In this document: positions 22,130 to 31,126 of the stretch, in pieces
Numbering within the stretch: the stretch's first letter is position 1
Layout: each line of letters starts with the position of its first letter
The notes under the pieces: generated by a model
What the model was told of the DNA's origin: nothing
The model's input: the letters and a program-made list of their open reading frames with translations, nothing else
Database searches by the model: none
Program-made: the position numbers and the translations under genes
Origin: Anaerolineae bacterium
GTDB taxonomy: Bacteria > Chloroflexota > Anaerolineae > Aggregatilineales > Phototrophicaceae
Direction of reading: 5' to 3'
NCBI GenBank assembly: GCA_017303635.1
Contig: JAFLCG010000001.1
Coordinates: 310,001 to 374,000 of the forward strand
DNA length: 64,000 bases

Positions 22130-25003
22130 ATGATGGCTGGCAACCCCCCGGTCGAGGTTCAACAGTTCGGGCAAAGCATCTGGTTTGACTTCATCCATCG
22201 CAGCTCGCTCAATGGCGGCGAGATGCAGAAATATATTGATGAATTTGGCGTTATCGGCGTGACCTCGAATCCGGCGATTTTCCAAAAGGCGATTGGCGAT
22301 TCCGATGCCTATGACTCGGCCATCATGCACATGCTGGACATGGAAGCGTATGACATCTATGAACGGTTGGCGGTGGAGGACATCCAGAAGGCGCTGGATA
22401 TGTTCCGCCCCATCTACGACCGGACGGACGCTAAAGATGGGTATGTCAGTCTGGAAGTCTCGCCCCTGATTGCGAATGATACGGCGACGACCATCAGCGA
22501 GGCCAAGCGCCTGTTCAAGCTGGTGGACCGCCCAAACCTGATGATTAAGATCCCGGCGACCCCGGCAGGCATTCCGGCGATTGAGGAAGCCATCTTCAAC
22601 GGCATCAATGTCAATGTGACCTTGATCTTCGCCATCAAGAACTACGAAGAGGTGATGCACGCCTATATCCGTGGGTTGGAGCGTCGGTTGGCTGCGGGCG
22701 AATCGGTCGAACGGATTGCCTCGGTCGCCAGCTTCTTCGTCAGCCGTATTGATGTGATGATCGACAAGATTCTGGAAAACAATATGCGGGCCGCCCAGGG
22801 GCGCGACCTGGACCGGGTCGCGCTCAATCGCTCGCTGATGGGCAAGGCAGCCATTGCCAATGCCAAGATGGCCTACCGCCGTTATCTGCAAATCTTTGAA
22901 GGTGAGTTGTTCAGTAAACTGCGGGCCGCTGGTGCCCAGGTGCAGCGCCCGCTGTGGGCTTCCACCGGCACCAAGAATCCGAACTATAAGGATACTGTTT
23001 ACGTTGATGCCCTGATTGGCAAAGACACGGTCAACACAGTGCCACCGGCTACCCTCAAGGCATTTAAGGATCACGGTACGGCGGCGGATACGCTTGGCAC
23101 CGGACTACCAGAAGCCGAAGAGACGCTGGATAAGTTAACGGAGGTTGGGATCGATCTGGAGAGCATTACCAACCAGTTACAGGTGGATGGTGTGGCCTTA
23201 TTCGTTGAGGCCTTCGAGAATCTGATGGCGCAGGTAGATGCCAAGCGCGATGTGCTGGCTACCGGCGTAATCGAAAAGCAGAACCTGGCGCTGGGTACCT
23301 ACGAAGAAGATGTCAAAGTTGCCCTCAAGAAGCTGGACGCTGACCTGACCAACAAGCGCCTGTGGGCCAAAGATGGCAGCCTTTGGAAAGATCAGCCGAC
23401 CATCGTTGCGAAGATCGAGAATCGCCTGGGTTGGCTGGATGTGCCGGCCAGCATGGATGTCCCGCGCCTGAAGGCGTTGCAGGCCAGTGTCAAGAATAGC
23501 AGTGTGACCGATGTGGTTCTGCTGGGCATGGGCGGCAGCAGCCTCGCACCGGAGGTGTTGTACCGCACCTTTGGGCGGCAAGAAGGCTTCCCCGCTTTCC
23601 ATATGCTGGATAGCACCGATCCAACTCAAATTCTGGCGCTGCAAAACCGCATTAACCTGCCGACGAGCCTATTCATCGTTGCCAGCAAATCCGGCGGCAC
23701 CATCGAAACCGCCAGCTTCCACAAGTATTTCTATGGCTTGACCGGAAATAACGGCGCACAGTTCATTGCCATCACGGATCCGGATACGCCGATGCATCGG
23801 CTGGCACAGGAGCAGCAGTTCAAGGACATCTTTGTCAATCCGCCGGACATCGGTGGGCGTTACAGCGCACTGAGTTATTTTGGCCTCGTTCCAGCAGCCC
23901 TCATCGGACTGGATCTGGATCGGTTGCTGGCGGAAGCCACCCGGATGGTCAAGGCCTGCGGCAAGAACATTCCCGCGGTGCAAAATCCGGGTATGTGGCT
24001 GGGTGCGATTATGGGGGTGCTGGGTCAGCAGGGGCGCGATAAGGTCACCCTCCTGACCAGTGCTTCGATCAGCACGCTGGGCAACTGGATTGAACAACTG
24101 GTCGCGGAAAGCACGGGCAAGGAAGGCAAGGGACTGCTCCCGGTCGCCGGGATGACCGTCGGCATGCCCCACGACTATGCCTCTGACCGTCTGTTTATCT
24201 ACCTGAAGGTCTACGGCGAAGACGGTAATGATGAACTGGATGAGAAAGTCCGCAACCTGCGGGAAGCTGGTCATCCGCGGGTGACCCTGTATCTGTCCGA
24301 TCAATATGCCATTGCCGGGGAATTCTTCCGCTGGGAATATGCGACGGCGGTGACGGGCAAGCTGTTCGGTATCAACCCGTTCGATGAACCGAATGTGACC
24401 GAGGCCAAAGAAGCCACTGGGCGGCTGTTGGAGTTTTACACCAAACACGACCATCTGCCGCATGTCGAGAAGGCTTTTATAGAAGATGGCGTGGAACTGT
24501 ACCTGGATGACAAAACGCTGAAGTCGCTGGCGCAGCTGGCGCTGCAATACAACTACAGCAGCGGTGATCTGACCGGGTTGGTGGCAGCCTTGCTCAACTC
24601 CACCCGCGCCAATGACTATTTTGCTATTATGGCTTACATCCCCATGACCGATGCAGCCGATGCAGCTCTCAAGGAAGTGGCGCGGCGGATGCGGCATACG
24701 ACCCGGCGGGCGGTCACGATTGGCTACGGGCCACGGTTCCTGCATAGTACCGGTCAATTGCACAAGGGTGGGCCAAACAACGGGCACTTCATCCAGATCA
24801 CTTGCGATGACCCGGAAGATGTCGAAATCCCCGGTGTGCCTTACAGCTTCAGCATCCTCAAATCAGCGCAGGCGGCGGGCGATCTGGAAACGCTGCGGAG
24901 TAAAGAGCGACGCGCAATCCGCTTGCACCTGACCGGGGATGTGGTGACCGGCATCCGTCAACTCCTCAAAGCCATTGATATGGTGGATGCTAAGCGGAAG
25001 TAG
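22130..25003 (+). CDS. tal-pgi: Bifunctional transaldolase / glucose-6-phosphate isomerase
   Basis: The product has 957 residues from the ATG at 22130, with GGAGAG at 22,121. The N-terminal ~370 residues are transaldolase: TSNPAIFQKAIG and LMIKIPATPAGI, whose Lys near residue 140 is the Schiff-base residue. The C-terminal part is phosphoglucose isomerase: GMGGSSLAPEVLYRTFG near 465, VASKSGGTIETASFHKYF, and GRYSALSYFGLVPAALIGLD. The protein interconverts sedoheptulose-7-P/glyceraldehyde-3-P with erythrose-4-P/fructose-6-P, and fructose-6-P with glucose-6-P, linking the pentose phosphate pathway to glycolysis. This fusion is known from Chloroflexota, cyanobacteria and actinobacteria. Confidence 0.95.
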   Translation: MMAGNPPVEVQQFGQSIWFDFIHRSSLNGGEMQKYIDEFGVIGVTSNPAIFQKAIGDSDAYDSAIMHMLDMEAYDIYERLAVEDIQKALDMFRPIYDRTDAKDGYVSLEVSPLIANDTATTISEAKRLFKLVDRPNLMIKIPATPAGIPAIEEAIFNGINVNVTLIFAIKNYEEVMHAYIRGLERRLAAGESVERIASVASFFVSRIDVMIDKILENNMRAAQGRDLDRVALNRSLMGKAAIANAKMAYRRYLQIFEGELFSKLRAAGAQVQRPLWASTGTKNPNYKDTVYVDALIGKDTVNTVPPATLKAFKDHGTAADTLGTGLPEAEETLDKLTEVGIDLESITNQLQVDGVALFVEAFENLMAQVDAKRDVLATGVIEKQNLALGTYEEDVKVALKKLDADLTNKRLWAKDGSLWKDQPTIVAKIENRLGWLDVPASMDVPRLKALQASVKNSSVTDVVLLGMGGSSLAPEVLYRTFGRQEGFPAFHMLDSTDPTQILALQNRINLPTSLFIVASKSGGTIETASFHKYFYGLTGNNGAQFIAITDPDTPMHRLAQEQQFKDIFVNPPDIGGRYSALSYFGLVPAALIGLDLDRLLAEATRMVKACGKNIPAVQNPGMWLGAIMGVLGQQGRDKVTLLTSASISTLGNWIEQLVAESTGKEGKGLLPVAGMTVGMPHDYASDRLFIYLKVYGEDGNDELDEKVRNLREAGHPRVTLYLSDQYAIAGEFFRWEYATAVTGKLFGINPFDEPNVTEAKEATGRLLEFYTKHDHLPHVEKAFIEDGVELYLDDKTLKSLAQLALQYNYSSGDLTGLVAALLNSTRANDYFAIMAYIPMTDAADAALKEVARRMRHTTRRAVTIGYGPRFLHSTGQLHKGGPNNGHFIQITCDDPEDVEIPGVPYSFSILKSAQAAGDLETLRSKERRAIRLHLTGDVVTGIRQLLKAIDMVDAKRK

Positions 25004-25033
25004 GTCAAGAAGTCGATAGCTGATAGTCAATAA

Positions 25034-25061
25034 TCTGGCGGGGATCAATGTCCCCGCCAGA
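25034..25061. terminator. Convergent hairpin, candidate terminator
   Basis: An 11-bp perfect stem (TCTGGCGGGGA / TCCCCGCCAGA) with loop TCAATG lies between tal-pgi and the convergent gene. There is no T-tract. It is preceded by a 'gtcgatagctgatagtcaata' tract, another recurrent low-complexity sequence. Confidence 0.6.
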
Positions 25062-25062
25062 C

Positions 25063-26664
25063 TCAATCCTCACGCCGTTCGTACACATTCATCGACGTAC
25101 CATAGAAATCGGTCGGGATCGCCCGCAGTAGATCATAGCGCGCCGTGAAATCCGCATCCTGTTCCAGCCCCAGCCGCACCATCGACTCCATCGCCACTAA
25201 AAATTCTGGATTGGTATCCGCGATCATCTGTGGTGGGATGGCGTAGTTGGCATCCGACGGAATCAAGGCCGGGTCAACCGGGTAGTAAGCGCGCATCGCG
25301 GGTGTCACTAGGCCGACCGTATCGACGATGATGGCGCGGGTGAAATAGCCGATGGCCCCAATATCCCCGGAAGCAACCACAGTTTGCGGGGTGACCCCGT
25401 GATTCGCCACCAGATCAGTCGCCACATCCTGATACAGCAGTTCAATCTCGTGCCACGCCATCAGGGGTGCGGGGCGGCCTGGGCCGTGATCGGGTTGCAA
25501 GACCCATTCGTGGAGGGACGTGAAGAGCCAGGTCAGGCCAAGTAACCCGAAGGCAACCGGCATCACCAATTTGGCAGGGCTGGCAGTCGGGAAACGGTCG
25601 CGCAGGCTGTTGAAGATCGTCCACAGCCCGATGAAGATCCCCAGCATGAGGGCAGGCATCGGCGGGTTCAGATACCAGCGGAAGATCAGCGGATTGGCGA
25701 CTGAGAACGCGATCAGGTACAGCCACGGATAGATCAGGAAGGGCAGCAGACGCGGTGCGCGTCGGCGTACCGAGAGCAGCGCGATCCCATTCAGCAGCAG
25801 GTAAAGCAGGCCGCCCACTGCCGTGGCGAGTCCGCCGAAGGTGAAGACCTCGAAAAAGGGATTGGCATAATGCTGGATGAGCGCGATCATGGCGGAGAGC
25901 GGCGCGACTAGATAGGCCACCGTCTTGGCATTGATCGAGTTCGGAATCGGTGAGCCAAAGTAAACCCAGCTAAAGACCAGCCAGGGCAGCACCACGACTA
26001 AGCCCGCGATCCACGTCGCCCAGGGGATGCGCTTCAGCAGCGGTTGGTCACGGCGAGTCCAGAGCGATTCGCCCAGTTGATAGAGCAGCAGCGGACCGCT
26101 CCACAGGACCGTATCAATGCGCGTCAGAAATCCCAGCGCACAGAATACCCCAACCAATATGTAGGGGCGCACGGCTGTGCGCCCGCCATCCCCCACCTGT
26201 AAATACCACCACACAGTGGCCAGCATCCACAAGATGACCACACTGGTCTCCATGCCGCCGACCGCGAAGGCGACACTGCGCGGGGAGACCGCCCACAACA
26301 AGCCCAGTAGCCCACCGATCCAATCATGACCTGTCACCCGGCGGAGGATCAGGAACAGCAGGATGGCAGCCCCGGCATCTGCCAGGGCGTTGACCGTCAG
26401 GGCATACCAGGGGAAATCCTGTCCGCCCGTGACGGTGCTGATGCCTGCCATCAGCAGGGTATAGAGGGGGGTGGTGGTGCCAAGCGTTTGTACGCCAGGG
26501 TTATAGACGAAGCCTTGCCCCTCAACGAGGTTCCGGGCATAACGGAAAGTGATGAAAGCGTCGTCAATCGTGCGTGGCGAAGGGATGACGCGAGCCAGCA
26601 GCGCGACCAGCGCCACCGCCACCATGATCAGCCAACCGCGCTCTTTCAGGGCAATCCAGTTCAT
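25063..26664 (-). CDS. Polytopic GT-C-like membrane protein (mannosyltransferase type)
   Basis: The product has 533 residues from the ATG at 26664 (MNWIALKERGWLIMVAVALVALLARV). It has about 10-12 membrane segments. A short extracellular loop near residue 35 carries an acidic pair (PSPRTIDDAFITFRYARNLVEGQGFVYNPG), the first-loop signature of GT-C glycosyltransferases that use polyprenyl-phosphate sugars. A soluble C-terminal domain follows (QTVVASGDIGAIGYFTRAIIVDTVGLVTP). Residues about 157-166 (GDGGRTAVRPY) come from an inserted palindrome. The acceptor and sugar are unknown. It probably glycosylates envelope polymers or proteins. Confidence 0.8.
   Translation of the reverse strand: MNWIALKERGWLIMVAVALVALLARVIPSPRTIDDAFITFRYARNLVEGQGFVYNPGVQTLGTTTPLYTLLMAGISTVTGGQDFPWYALTVNALADAGAAILLFLILRRVTGHDWIGGLLGLLWAVSPRSVAFAVGGMETSVVILWMLATVWWYLQVGDGGRTAVRPYILVGVFCALGFLTRIDTVLWSGPLLLYQLGESLWTRRDQPLLKRIPWATWIAGLVVVLPWLVFSWVYFGSPIPNSINAKTVAYLVAPLSAMIALIQHYANPFFEVFTFGGLATAVGGLLYLLLNGIALLSVRRRAPRLLPFLIYPWLYLIAFSVANPLIFRWYLNPPMPALMLGIFIGLWTIFNSLRDRFPTASPAKLVMPVAFGLLGLTWLFTSLHEWVLQPDHGPGRPAPLMAWHEIELLYQDVATDLVANHGVTPQTVVASGDIGAIGYFTRAIIVDTVGLVTPAMRAYYPVDPALIPSDANYAIPPQMIADTNPEFLVAMESMVRLGLEQDADFTARYDLLRAIPTDFYGTSMNVYERRED
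26161..26187 (-). repeat. GTAGGGGCG palindrome inside the GT-C-like gene
   Basis: GTAGGGGCGCAC-ggct-GTGCGCCC is nearly the same as the palindrome inside the MITE-like element at 4,191-4,220. It is in frame and encodes GRTAVRPY in a loop between membrane segments. Confidence 0.8.
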
Positions 26665-26729
26665 TGATCGAGTCCATTCGTGTACTGGACTTGATTTTAA
26701 CCCCGGATGAGCGCAACGGTGCGTAAGAT

Positions 26730-28400
26730 TCAGCGCCGCCGCAGATAAGCGATGGTGGCACCAATCAGGATGACGACTTGCGCGACTAACCCGACGATCA
26801 ACCAACCCGGCGGCCCGTTATTGGTCGACTGAGTCTCGCTTGCCAGGGGCGCAGCCGTCACGGTAGCAGGGACGGTATTGGCAGGTTGAGTCACCGTTGG
26901 GCGCGCCGTGACCGTCGCTGGCAATGGCGTTGCGGTCAGCAGCAGTCCGGCCGGGAGCTGGGCAGAAGTCGCACCGGGGGGCAGGCTGGGAACCACCGGC
27001 TCGGTTGGGCGCAGGGTGGGTGTCGGTGAGGGCGTGAAGGTGGCTTCGGCCCCACAGCGTAGCCCAAAGGCCGAAAGATACTGCCCGGCGATGACGGCCC
27101 GCTCGATTCCCGGCCCTTGCCAGGCGACGGCTCCGTAGTCCCCGACTTCCCCTTCCTTGAGCAGAAACTCGATGTAGTAGGGCTGCCCTGCTTCAAGGGA
27201 GATCGGGCTGGACTGTTGCGAGGGGTAAGCATCCCAGACATCCGGGGGAGTCCACCCTTCAAAGGAGGCGATGAGCGAGCGATTGAGCGGGTTACTGTTG
27301 GGACTCAGCCACAACTGCCCGGTATCATCGCCACCGATCCAGAAGGTGTATTCCCCGGTCGTCGGCGGTACCAGGTAGCCGCGCATCCGAGCGCCATAGT
27401 TATCCCCTGCATCCAGCGGCAATTGCATGGCCGTCAGGCGCTCGCACAGGTCCGGCGGATCGCCATAACGGGCGCTGCCGGTCAGATCGGTGACGATAAC
27501 GCCCGGCAGATTCAGCCACACCTCCCGCAGCAGTTCCCCGGTAGGTGGATTGGGTGGGACTTGTACGGGTGGGGCGAGCGTGACAGTCGCTGTGGGTGAG
27601 GCTCCCGGCGTCGGCGTGAAGGTGCCATCCGCCGGAGGAATGAGCAGGACATTGCCAATCGCCAGATCCCGGATGTCTTTTTCAGCGAGGCCGTTCAGCG
27701 CCAGTACATCAGGAATGGCATCCCAGGTGTACCCGTAGATGAGCATGATGTCCCCCAGCGTATCGCCGGGTTGGATCTCATGCAGGATGTTACCGTCTTT
27801 ATCAATTCCCAGAACATAAGCGGGCGGGCCGGAAGCGGCTGCTCCATTACCACCCCCGGCAGGCGCGGCAGGTACAAAAGCCGGGCCGCCCGGATTACCA
27901 AAGACCAGCACAAAGGCCTGACCGCCCGCACCACGGGCGCTGGCGATACCAATCTCTTTATAGCGTGTATTGACCAGGCCAGCATAGTGGATGCCGGAAT
28001 TGATCCAGAATGTCCAGGCGTTGTCAGTCCCGGCATTGCTGCCGCAGTAGATATTTTCGCTGACATCAGTGGTTTGATAACCGAAGGCGGCGGCACGGGT
28101 GCGTGGGCTGGAACCATCCGGGCGGACGTGGGCGATGGCACAGCCATTATCCACCATCCACCGTGCCTGGTCGGCAGCAGCGCTGGTCAGTGAACCATTG
28201 ATGGTATAGCCGGGCAGCCCTTGCGTGCCCCGCAGGTTGTTGATGCGTCCCAGCAAATCCCCGGCGACATCCTGTGCCGCTACCGGTTTGACCAGGCAGC
28301 CGAGCAGCAGGGTGACGAACAATAGGCTGATCGTGGATAGCCTCGTGCCAGGCCTGTGTGCATCGCGAGCGGCTGAAACCTGAAACTTGAAACCTGCCAC
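26730..28400 (-). CDS. Membrane-anchored CAP/SCP-LysM-PA14 surface protein
   Basis: The product has 556 residues. The signal segment is TRLSTISLLFVTLLLGCLVKPVAAQ. A CAP/SCP domain spans about 45-165 (LLGRINNLRGTQGLPGYTINGSLTSAAADQARWM, IAHVRPDGSSPRTRAAAFGY). A LysM domain (IQPGDTLGDIMLIYGYTWDAIPDVLALNGL) lies at about 205-255, and a PA14 domain (GYLVPPTTGEYTFWIGGDDTGQLWLS) at about 280-440. A Thr-rich stalk leads to a C-terminal membrane helix with tail YLRRR. It probably sits on the cell surface bound to glycan. The first residues (MAGFKFQV) come from the CCTGAAACCTG tract, so the real start is uncertain. Confidence 0.85.
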   Translation of the reverse strand: MAGFKFQVSAARDAHRPGTRLSTISLLFVTLLLGCLVKPVAAQDVAGDLLGRINNLRGTQGLPGYTINGSLTSAAADQARWMVDNGCAIAHVRPDGSSPRTRAAAFGYQTTDVSENIYCGSNAGTDNAWTFWINSGIHYAGLVNTRYKEIGIASARGAGGQAFVLVFGNPGGPAFVPAAPAGGGNGAAASGPPAYVLGIDKDGNILHEIQPGDTLGDIMLIYGYTWDAIPDVLALNGLAEKDIRDLAIGNVLLIPPADGTFTPTPGASPTATVTLAPPVQVPPNPPTGELLREVWLNLPGVIVTDLTGSARYGDPPDLCERLTAMQLPLDAGDNYGARMRGYLVPPTTGEYTFWIGGDDTGQLWLSPNSNPLNRSLIASFEGWTPPDVWDAYPSQQSSPISLEAGQPYYIEFLLKEGEVGDYGAVAWQGPGIERAVIAGQYLSAFGLRCGAEATFTPSPTPTLRPTEPVVPSLPPGATSAQLPAGLLLTATPLPATVTARPTVTQPANTVPATVTAAPLASETQSTNNGPPGWLIVGLVAQVVILIGATIAYLRRR

Positions 28401-28410
28401 CTGAAACCTG
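28378..28410. repeat. CCTGAAACCTG low-complexity tract
   Basis: A run of CCTGAAACTTGAAACCTGCC-type units overlaps the start of the CAP/LysM/PA14 gene. Similar runs occur at about 48,623-48,658 and 50,479-50,512. Confidence 0.7.
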
Positions 28411-28579
28411 TCTTCCGTTGAGGCTGTTACAGCATCTTTATGTTTTCAAGTGTGCGATTGTAGCCAAAGCGCGTTATGATGACTATAGTGGCGTAAATGT
28501 GCGTCACGTTTCGGCTAGATGTGTGTTTGCTGTAGTACAGCCATTATGCTTGTATGGATCTCAGGGGATTGGAGCCATC

Positions 28580-29221
28580 ATGTTTGCCAGCGATGCCATC
28601 AATGTACTCCTCGTCGTCGTCCTCAGTTACCTGATCGGTGCCATACCAAGTGCCTATCTCGTGGCGCGTACGCGGGGTGTGAACATCTTTGAGGTGGGTA
28701 GCGGCAATATGGGTGCGACCAATGTCAGTCGTTCTCTGGGTTTCTGGTGGGGTGTTCTGGTCTGGGCGCTGGATGCTCTTAAGGGCATTCTGGCAATGGG
28801 ACTGGCAACCTTCATCCTCACCTCCAATACCTATGCAGCGGTAGCCATTGCCGCCATCGCCGCGATTGTGGGTCACAACTGGTCCATCTTTGCCAAGTTC
28901 ATCACCGGGGATATTAAAGGTGGCAAAGGGGCAGCAACCTGGTTCGGCACCATGCTGGTCATGACCCCGTTGCCTGTGATCCTGGGAATGGCCGTGGTCG
29001 GCATTTCGGTTATTGCCCTGACCCGTTATGTTTCGCTGGCTGTCATCCTGATGGTCAGCGTGTGTACGACCTGGGTCGTCGCGTTCCTTCCGCCGGATAT
29101 GATGCGCGTGGAGTATCGGATCTACTTTGTCGTCGTCCTGGTCATGATCCTCTACCGCTTCCGCGAGAATATCGCCAAGCTGCTCAATGGCACCGAACGC
29201 CGCTTGGGTGAAAAGGCGTAA
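28580..29221 (+). CDS. plsY: Acyl-phosphate:glycerol-3-phosphate acyltransferase PlsY
   Basis: The product has 213 residues from the ATG at 28580, with GGAG at 28,571. Five to six membrane helices and the three family motifs are visible: SYLIGAIPSAYLVAR (motif 1), the glycine-rich GSGNMGATNVSRSLG (motif 2) and GHNWSIF...KGGKGAATWFG. PlsY transfers the acyl group from acyl-phosphate to glycerol-3-phosphate, the first step of phospholipid synthesis in the inner membrane. The plsX partner is not in this window. A hairpin lies 25 bp downstream. Confidence 0.95.
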   Translation: MFASDAINVLLVVVLSYLIGAIPSAYLVARTRGVNIFEVGSGNMGATNVSRSLGFWWGVLVWALDALKGILAMGLATFILTSNTYAAVAIAAIAAIVGHNWSIFAKFITGDIKGGKGAATWFGTMLVMTPLPVILGMAVVGISVIALTRYVSLAVILMVSVCTTWVVAFLPPDMMRVEYRIYFVVVLVMILYRFRENIAKLLNGTERRLGEKA

Positions 29222-29245
29222 CCGTTTTCGAGTGGTGACTCTTTG

Positions 29246-29278
29246 GCGAGGTGCATTGCTCGATAAAATGCACCTCGC
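29246..29278 (+). terminator. Strong hairpin downstream of plsY
   Basis: A 12-bp perfect stem (GCGAGGTGCATT / AATGCACCTCGC) with a 9-nt loop. No T-run follows, so it may terminate weakly or stabilise the 3' end. Confidence 0.55.
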
Positions 29279-29305
29279 TGGCCTGTCCCTAATTGAGCTC
29301 CCGAC

Positions 29306-29334
29306 TTGCCCCGAATTCAAGCCTCCGGCATAAT
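29306..29334 (+). promoter_or_regulatory. Candidate promoter of the parvulin lipoprotein gene
   Basis: TTGCCC (29,306-29,311) and CATAAT (29,329-29,334) are 17 nt apart. They lie about 90 nt before the GTG start. Confidence 0.5.
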
Positions 29335-29422
29335 TCCAGCAGATTACGATTGAACACATGCCCCTGTTCCTGGTAGCGTCACGCGCTCCCGGAGCCGGAT
29401 ACACGCAAGGAAAATCACTACC

Positions 29423-30319
29423 GTGCTGCATCGACTCTCGCGGTTGCCCGCGCTGATTTTGCTCGTCTGCCTGACTGCTGCTTGCGGCGGTGCACCTGCT
29501 GCCCCCGTCACTAGCCAGCCCCCAGCCCAACCGACGATCCCATCCTTACCGACCAACAGCGCCGGGGCATCGGTGGCCGCCCGTGTGAACGGCACTGATA
29601 TCATGTTGGCGGATTTTGAAGCGGAACTGGTTCGGCGGGGTGCCGATGGCTCGGCAGATGCTTCGGCCTTGCGGGCTGATGTGTTGAACCAACTGATCGA
29701 GACTGCGCTCATAGAGCAGGGTGCCAACGCCCTCTCGATCAGTGTCAGCAGCGGGGAAGTCGCCACCGAGATGCAAGCGATGAAGGACTCGGCAGGTGGG
29801 GATGCTAATTGGCAGGCCTTTCTGACCGGCAACGGGTATACGTCGGAGGCGGAACTGGCGGCTTCGCTGCGACTGAGTTTGCTCACCAACCGGGTGCGGG
29901 ATAGCCTGACGGCTGACCTCAACGCCAATATCCGGCAGGCCCACGCCCGTCATATCCTGGTGCGTACCGAAGCTGAGGCCCAGGCTGCGCTGGCACGAAT
30001 TAACGGTGGCGAACCATTTGAGCAGGTGGCGGCTCAGGCTTCGGTTGACGAGACGACTCGGGAGGCCGGCGGTGACCTGGGGTGGTTCACGCAGGATGAA
30101 CTGGTGGTGCCGGAACTGGCGAATGCCGTTTTCAGTAGCCAGGTAAACCAACTTCAAGGCCCGGTCATCACTGAACTGGGGTATCATATCGTACAGACGC
30201 TGGAATTTGCCGAGCGTCCGGTCGAACCGGAGCGGCAGGCGTATATCGCCCAGAACCGTTTCGAGACCTGGCTGCGTGGTCTGTATGATACAGCCACCAT
30301 TGAACGCTTTTTGTCGTGA
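29423..30319 (+). CDS. Parvulin-type peptidyl-prolyl isomerase lipoprotein (PrsA/SurA-like)
   Basis: The product has 298 residues with a GTG start. The lipoprotein signal LPALILLVCLTAACGG has the lipobox LTAAC, with Cys near residue 21 as the anchor. A SurA-N-like helical region follows (VNGTDIMLADFEAELVRRG...LIETALIEQGANAL). The parvulin PpiC domain spans about 172-262 (ARHILVRTEAEAQAALARINGGEPFEQVAAQASVDETTREAGGDLGWF...GPVITELGYHIVQ). It probably folds exported proteins at the outer face of the membrane. The next gene starts 27 bp downstream, so an operon with the two Thr-Pro proteins is likely. Confidence 0.92.
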   Translation: MLHRLSRLPALILLVCLTAACGGAPAAPVTSQPPAQPTIPSLPTNSAGASVAARVNGTDIMLADFEAELVRRGADGSADASALRADVLNQLIETALIEQGANALSISVSSGEVATEMQAMKDSAGGDANWQAFLTGNGYTSEAELAASLRLSLLTNRVRDSLTADLNANIRQAHARHILVRTEAEAQAALARINGGEPFEQVAAQASVDETTREAGGDLGWFTQDELVVPELANAVFSSQVNQLQGPVITELGYHIVQTLEFAERPVEPERQAYIAQNRFETWLRGLYDTATIERFLS

Positions 30320-30346
30320 TGCATTGCCGGATGTGGGGGTAGCTTT

Positions 30347-31126
30347 ATGGGGCAGGGTAACGCACGCATCTTCAACTTTCTCAGCATTTTCTTCCTGGTG
30401 CTGACGGTCCTTTTTATCCTGTGGGTGCTCTCCCGTCTGGTCGGGCCGCCGCCTGCTGCGCCAGTGGTGGTGGTGCCGACGATTGCGGTCTTGCCGACGG
30501 ATGCACCGACCAATACCCTGACGCCCACGTTCCCGCCCACCTTCACGCTCACTCCGACGGATACCCTGTCGCCGACCCCGGCCCCGCCGACCAGCACCGA
30601 GACGCCGACTCCCGCGCCCTCGACGACCATTACCGATACCCCCGGGCCGACTGATACACCGACCATCACGCCGACCCCGACTGAAACCGAGACACCGGTC
30701 CCGCCGCCGACCTCGGATGCGCCGACGATCACTTCACCCCCGCCCTTTGTCTTTGCGGTGGATGCCGAGCAGGTGATTTTCACCACCAACTATGTGAACA
30801 GCGCCGGCTGTACCTGGCAGGGTGTGACCGGCAATGTCTTTGATCAGAACCGTGCCCCGCTGACCGGAATCATCGTCCATGTGTTTGCCGATGCCGCCAA
30901 CCCCGGCATTGATACACGCGTGCAGAGTGGCAGCAATAACCTGCTCGGTGCGTCCGGGTGGGAAGTCGGCGTGGGCAATAGCCCAGCCCCGACCACCTAT
31001 TACGCCCAGTTGGAAACGCAGCTTGGGACGGTGGTCTCTGATCGTATTCGGGTGACTTTCCCCGGCACCTGCGACCAGAATCAGGCCATTGTCAACTTCA
31101 TCCAGGTGCGACCCATCGGCCCATGA
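30347..31126 (+). CDS. Single-pass membrane protein with Thr-Pro stalk and extracellular domain A
   Basis: The product has 259 residues. A short N-terminus precedes one membrane helix (FFLVLTVLFILWVLSRLV). A long Thr/Pro stalk runs over about residues 48-130. The extracellular domain (about 140-259) is framed by two cysteines, CTWQGVTGNVFDQNRAPLTG and GTCDQNQAIVNFIQVRP. The next protein has a homologous domain. The stop codon overlaps the next start (ATGA), so translation is coupled. The function is unknown; the domain is recognisable as a family only by comparison with its neighbour. Confidence 0.85.
   Translation: MGQGNARIFNFLSIFFLVLTVLFILWVLSRLVGPPPAAPVVVVPTIAVLPTDAPTNTLTPTFPPTFTLTPTDTLSPTPAPPTSTETPTPAPSTTITDTPGPTDTPTITPTPTETETPVPPPTSDAPTITSPPPFVFAVDAEQVIFTTNYVNSAGCTWQGVTGNVFDQNRAPLTGIIVHVFADAANPGIDTRVQSGSNNLLGASGWEVGVGNSPAPTTYYAQLETQLGTVVSDRIRVTFPGTCDQNQAIVNFIQVRPIGP

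Noticed and set aside
22118..24787. Long minus-strand open frames opposite tal-pgi
   Set aside because: Shadows of a strongly conserved coding sequence in a GC-rich genome; the translations are low-complexity and match no family.
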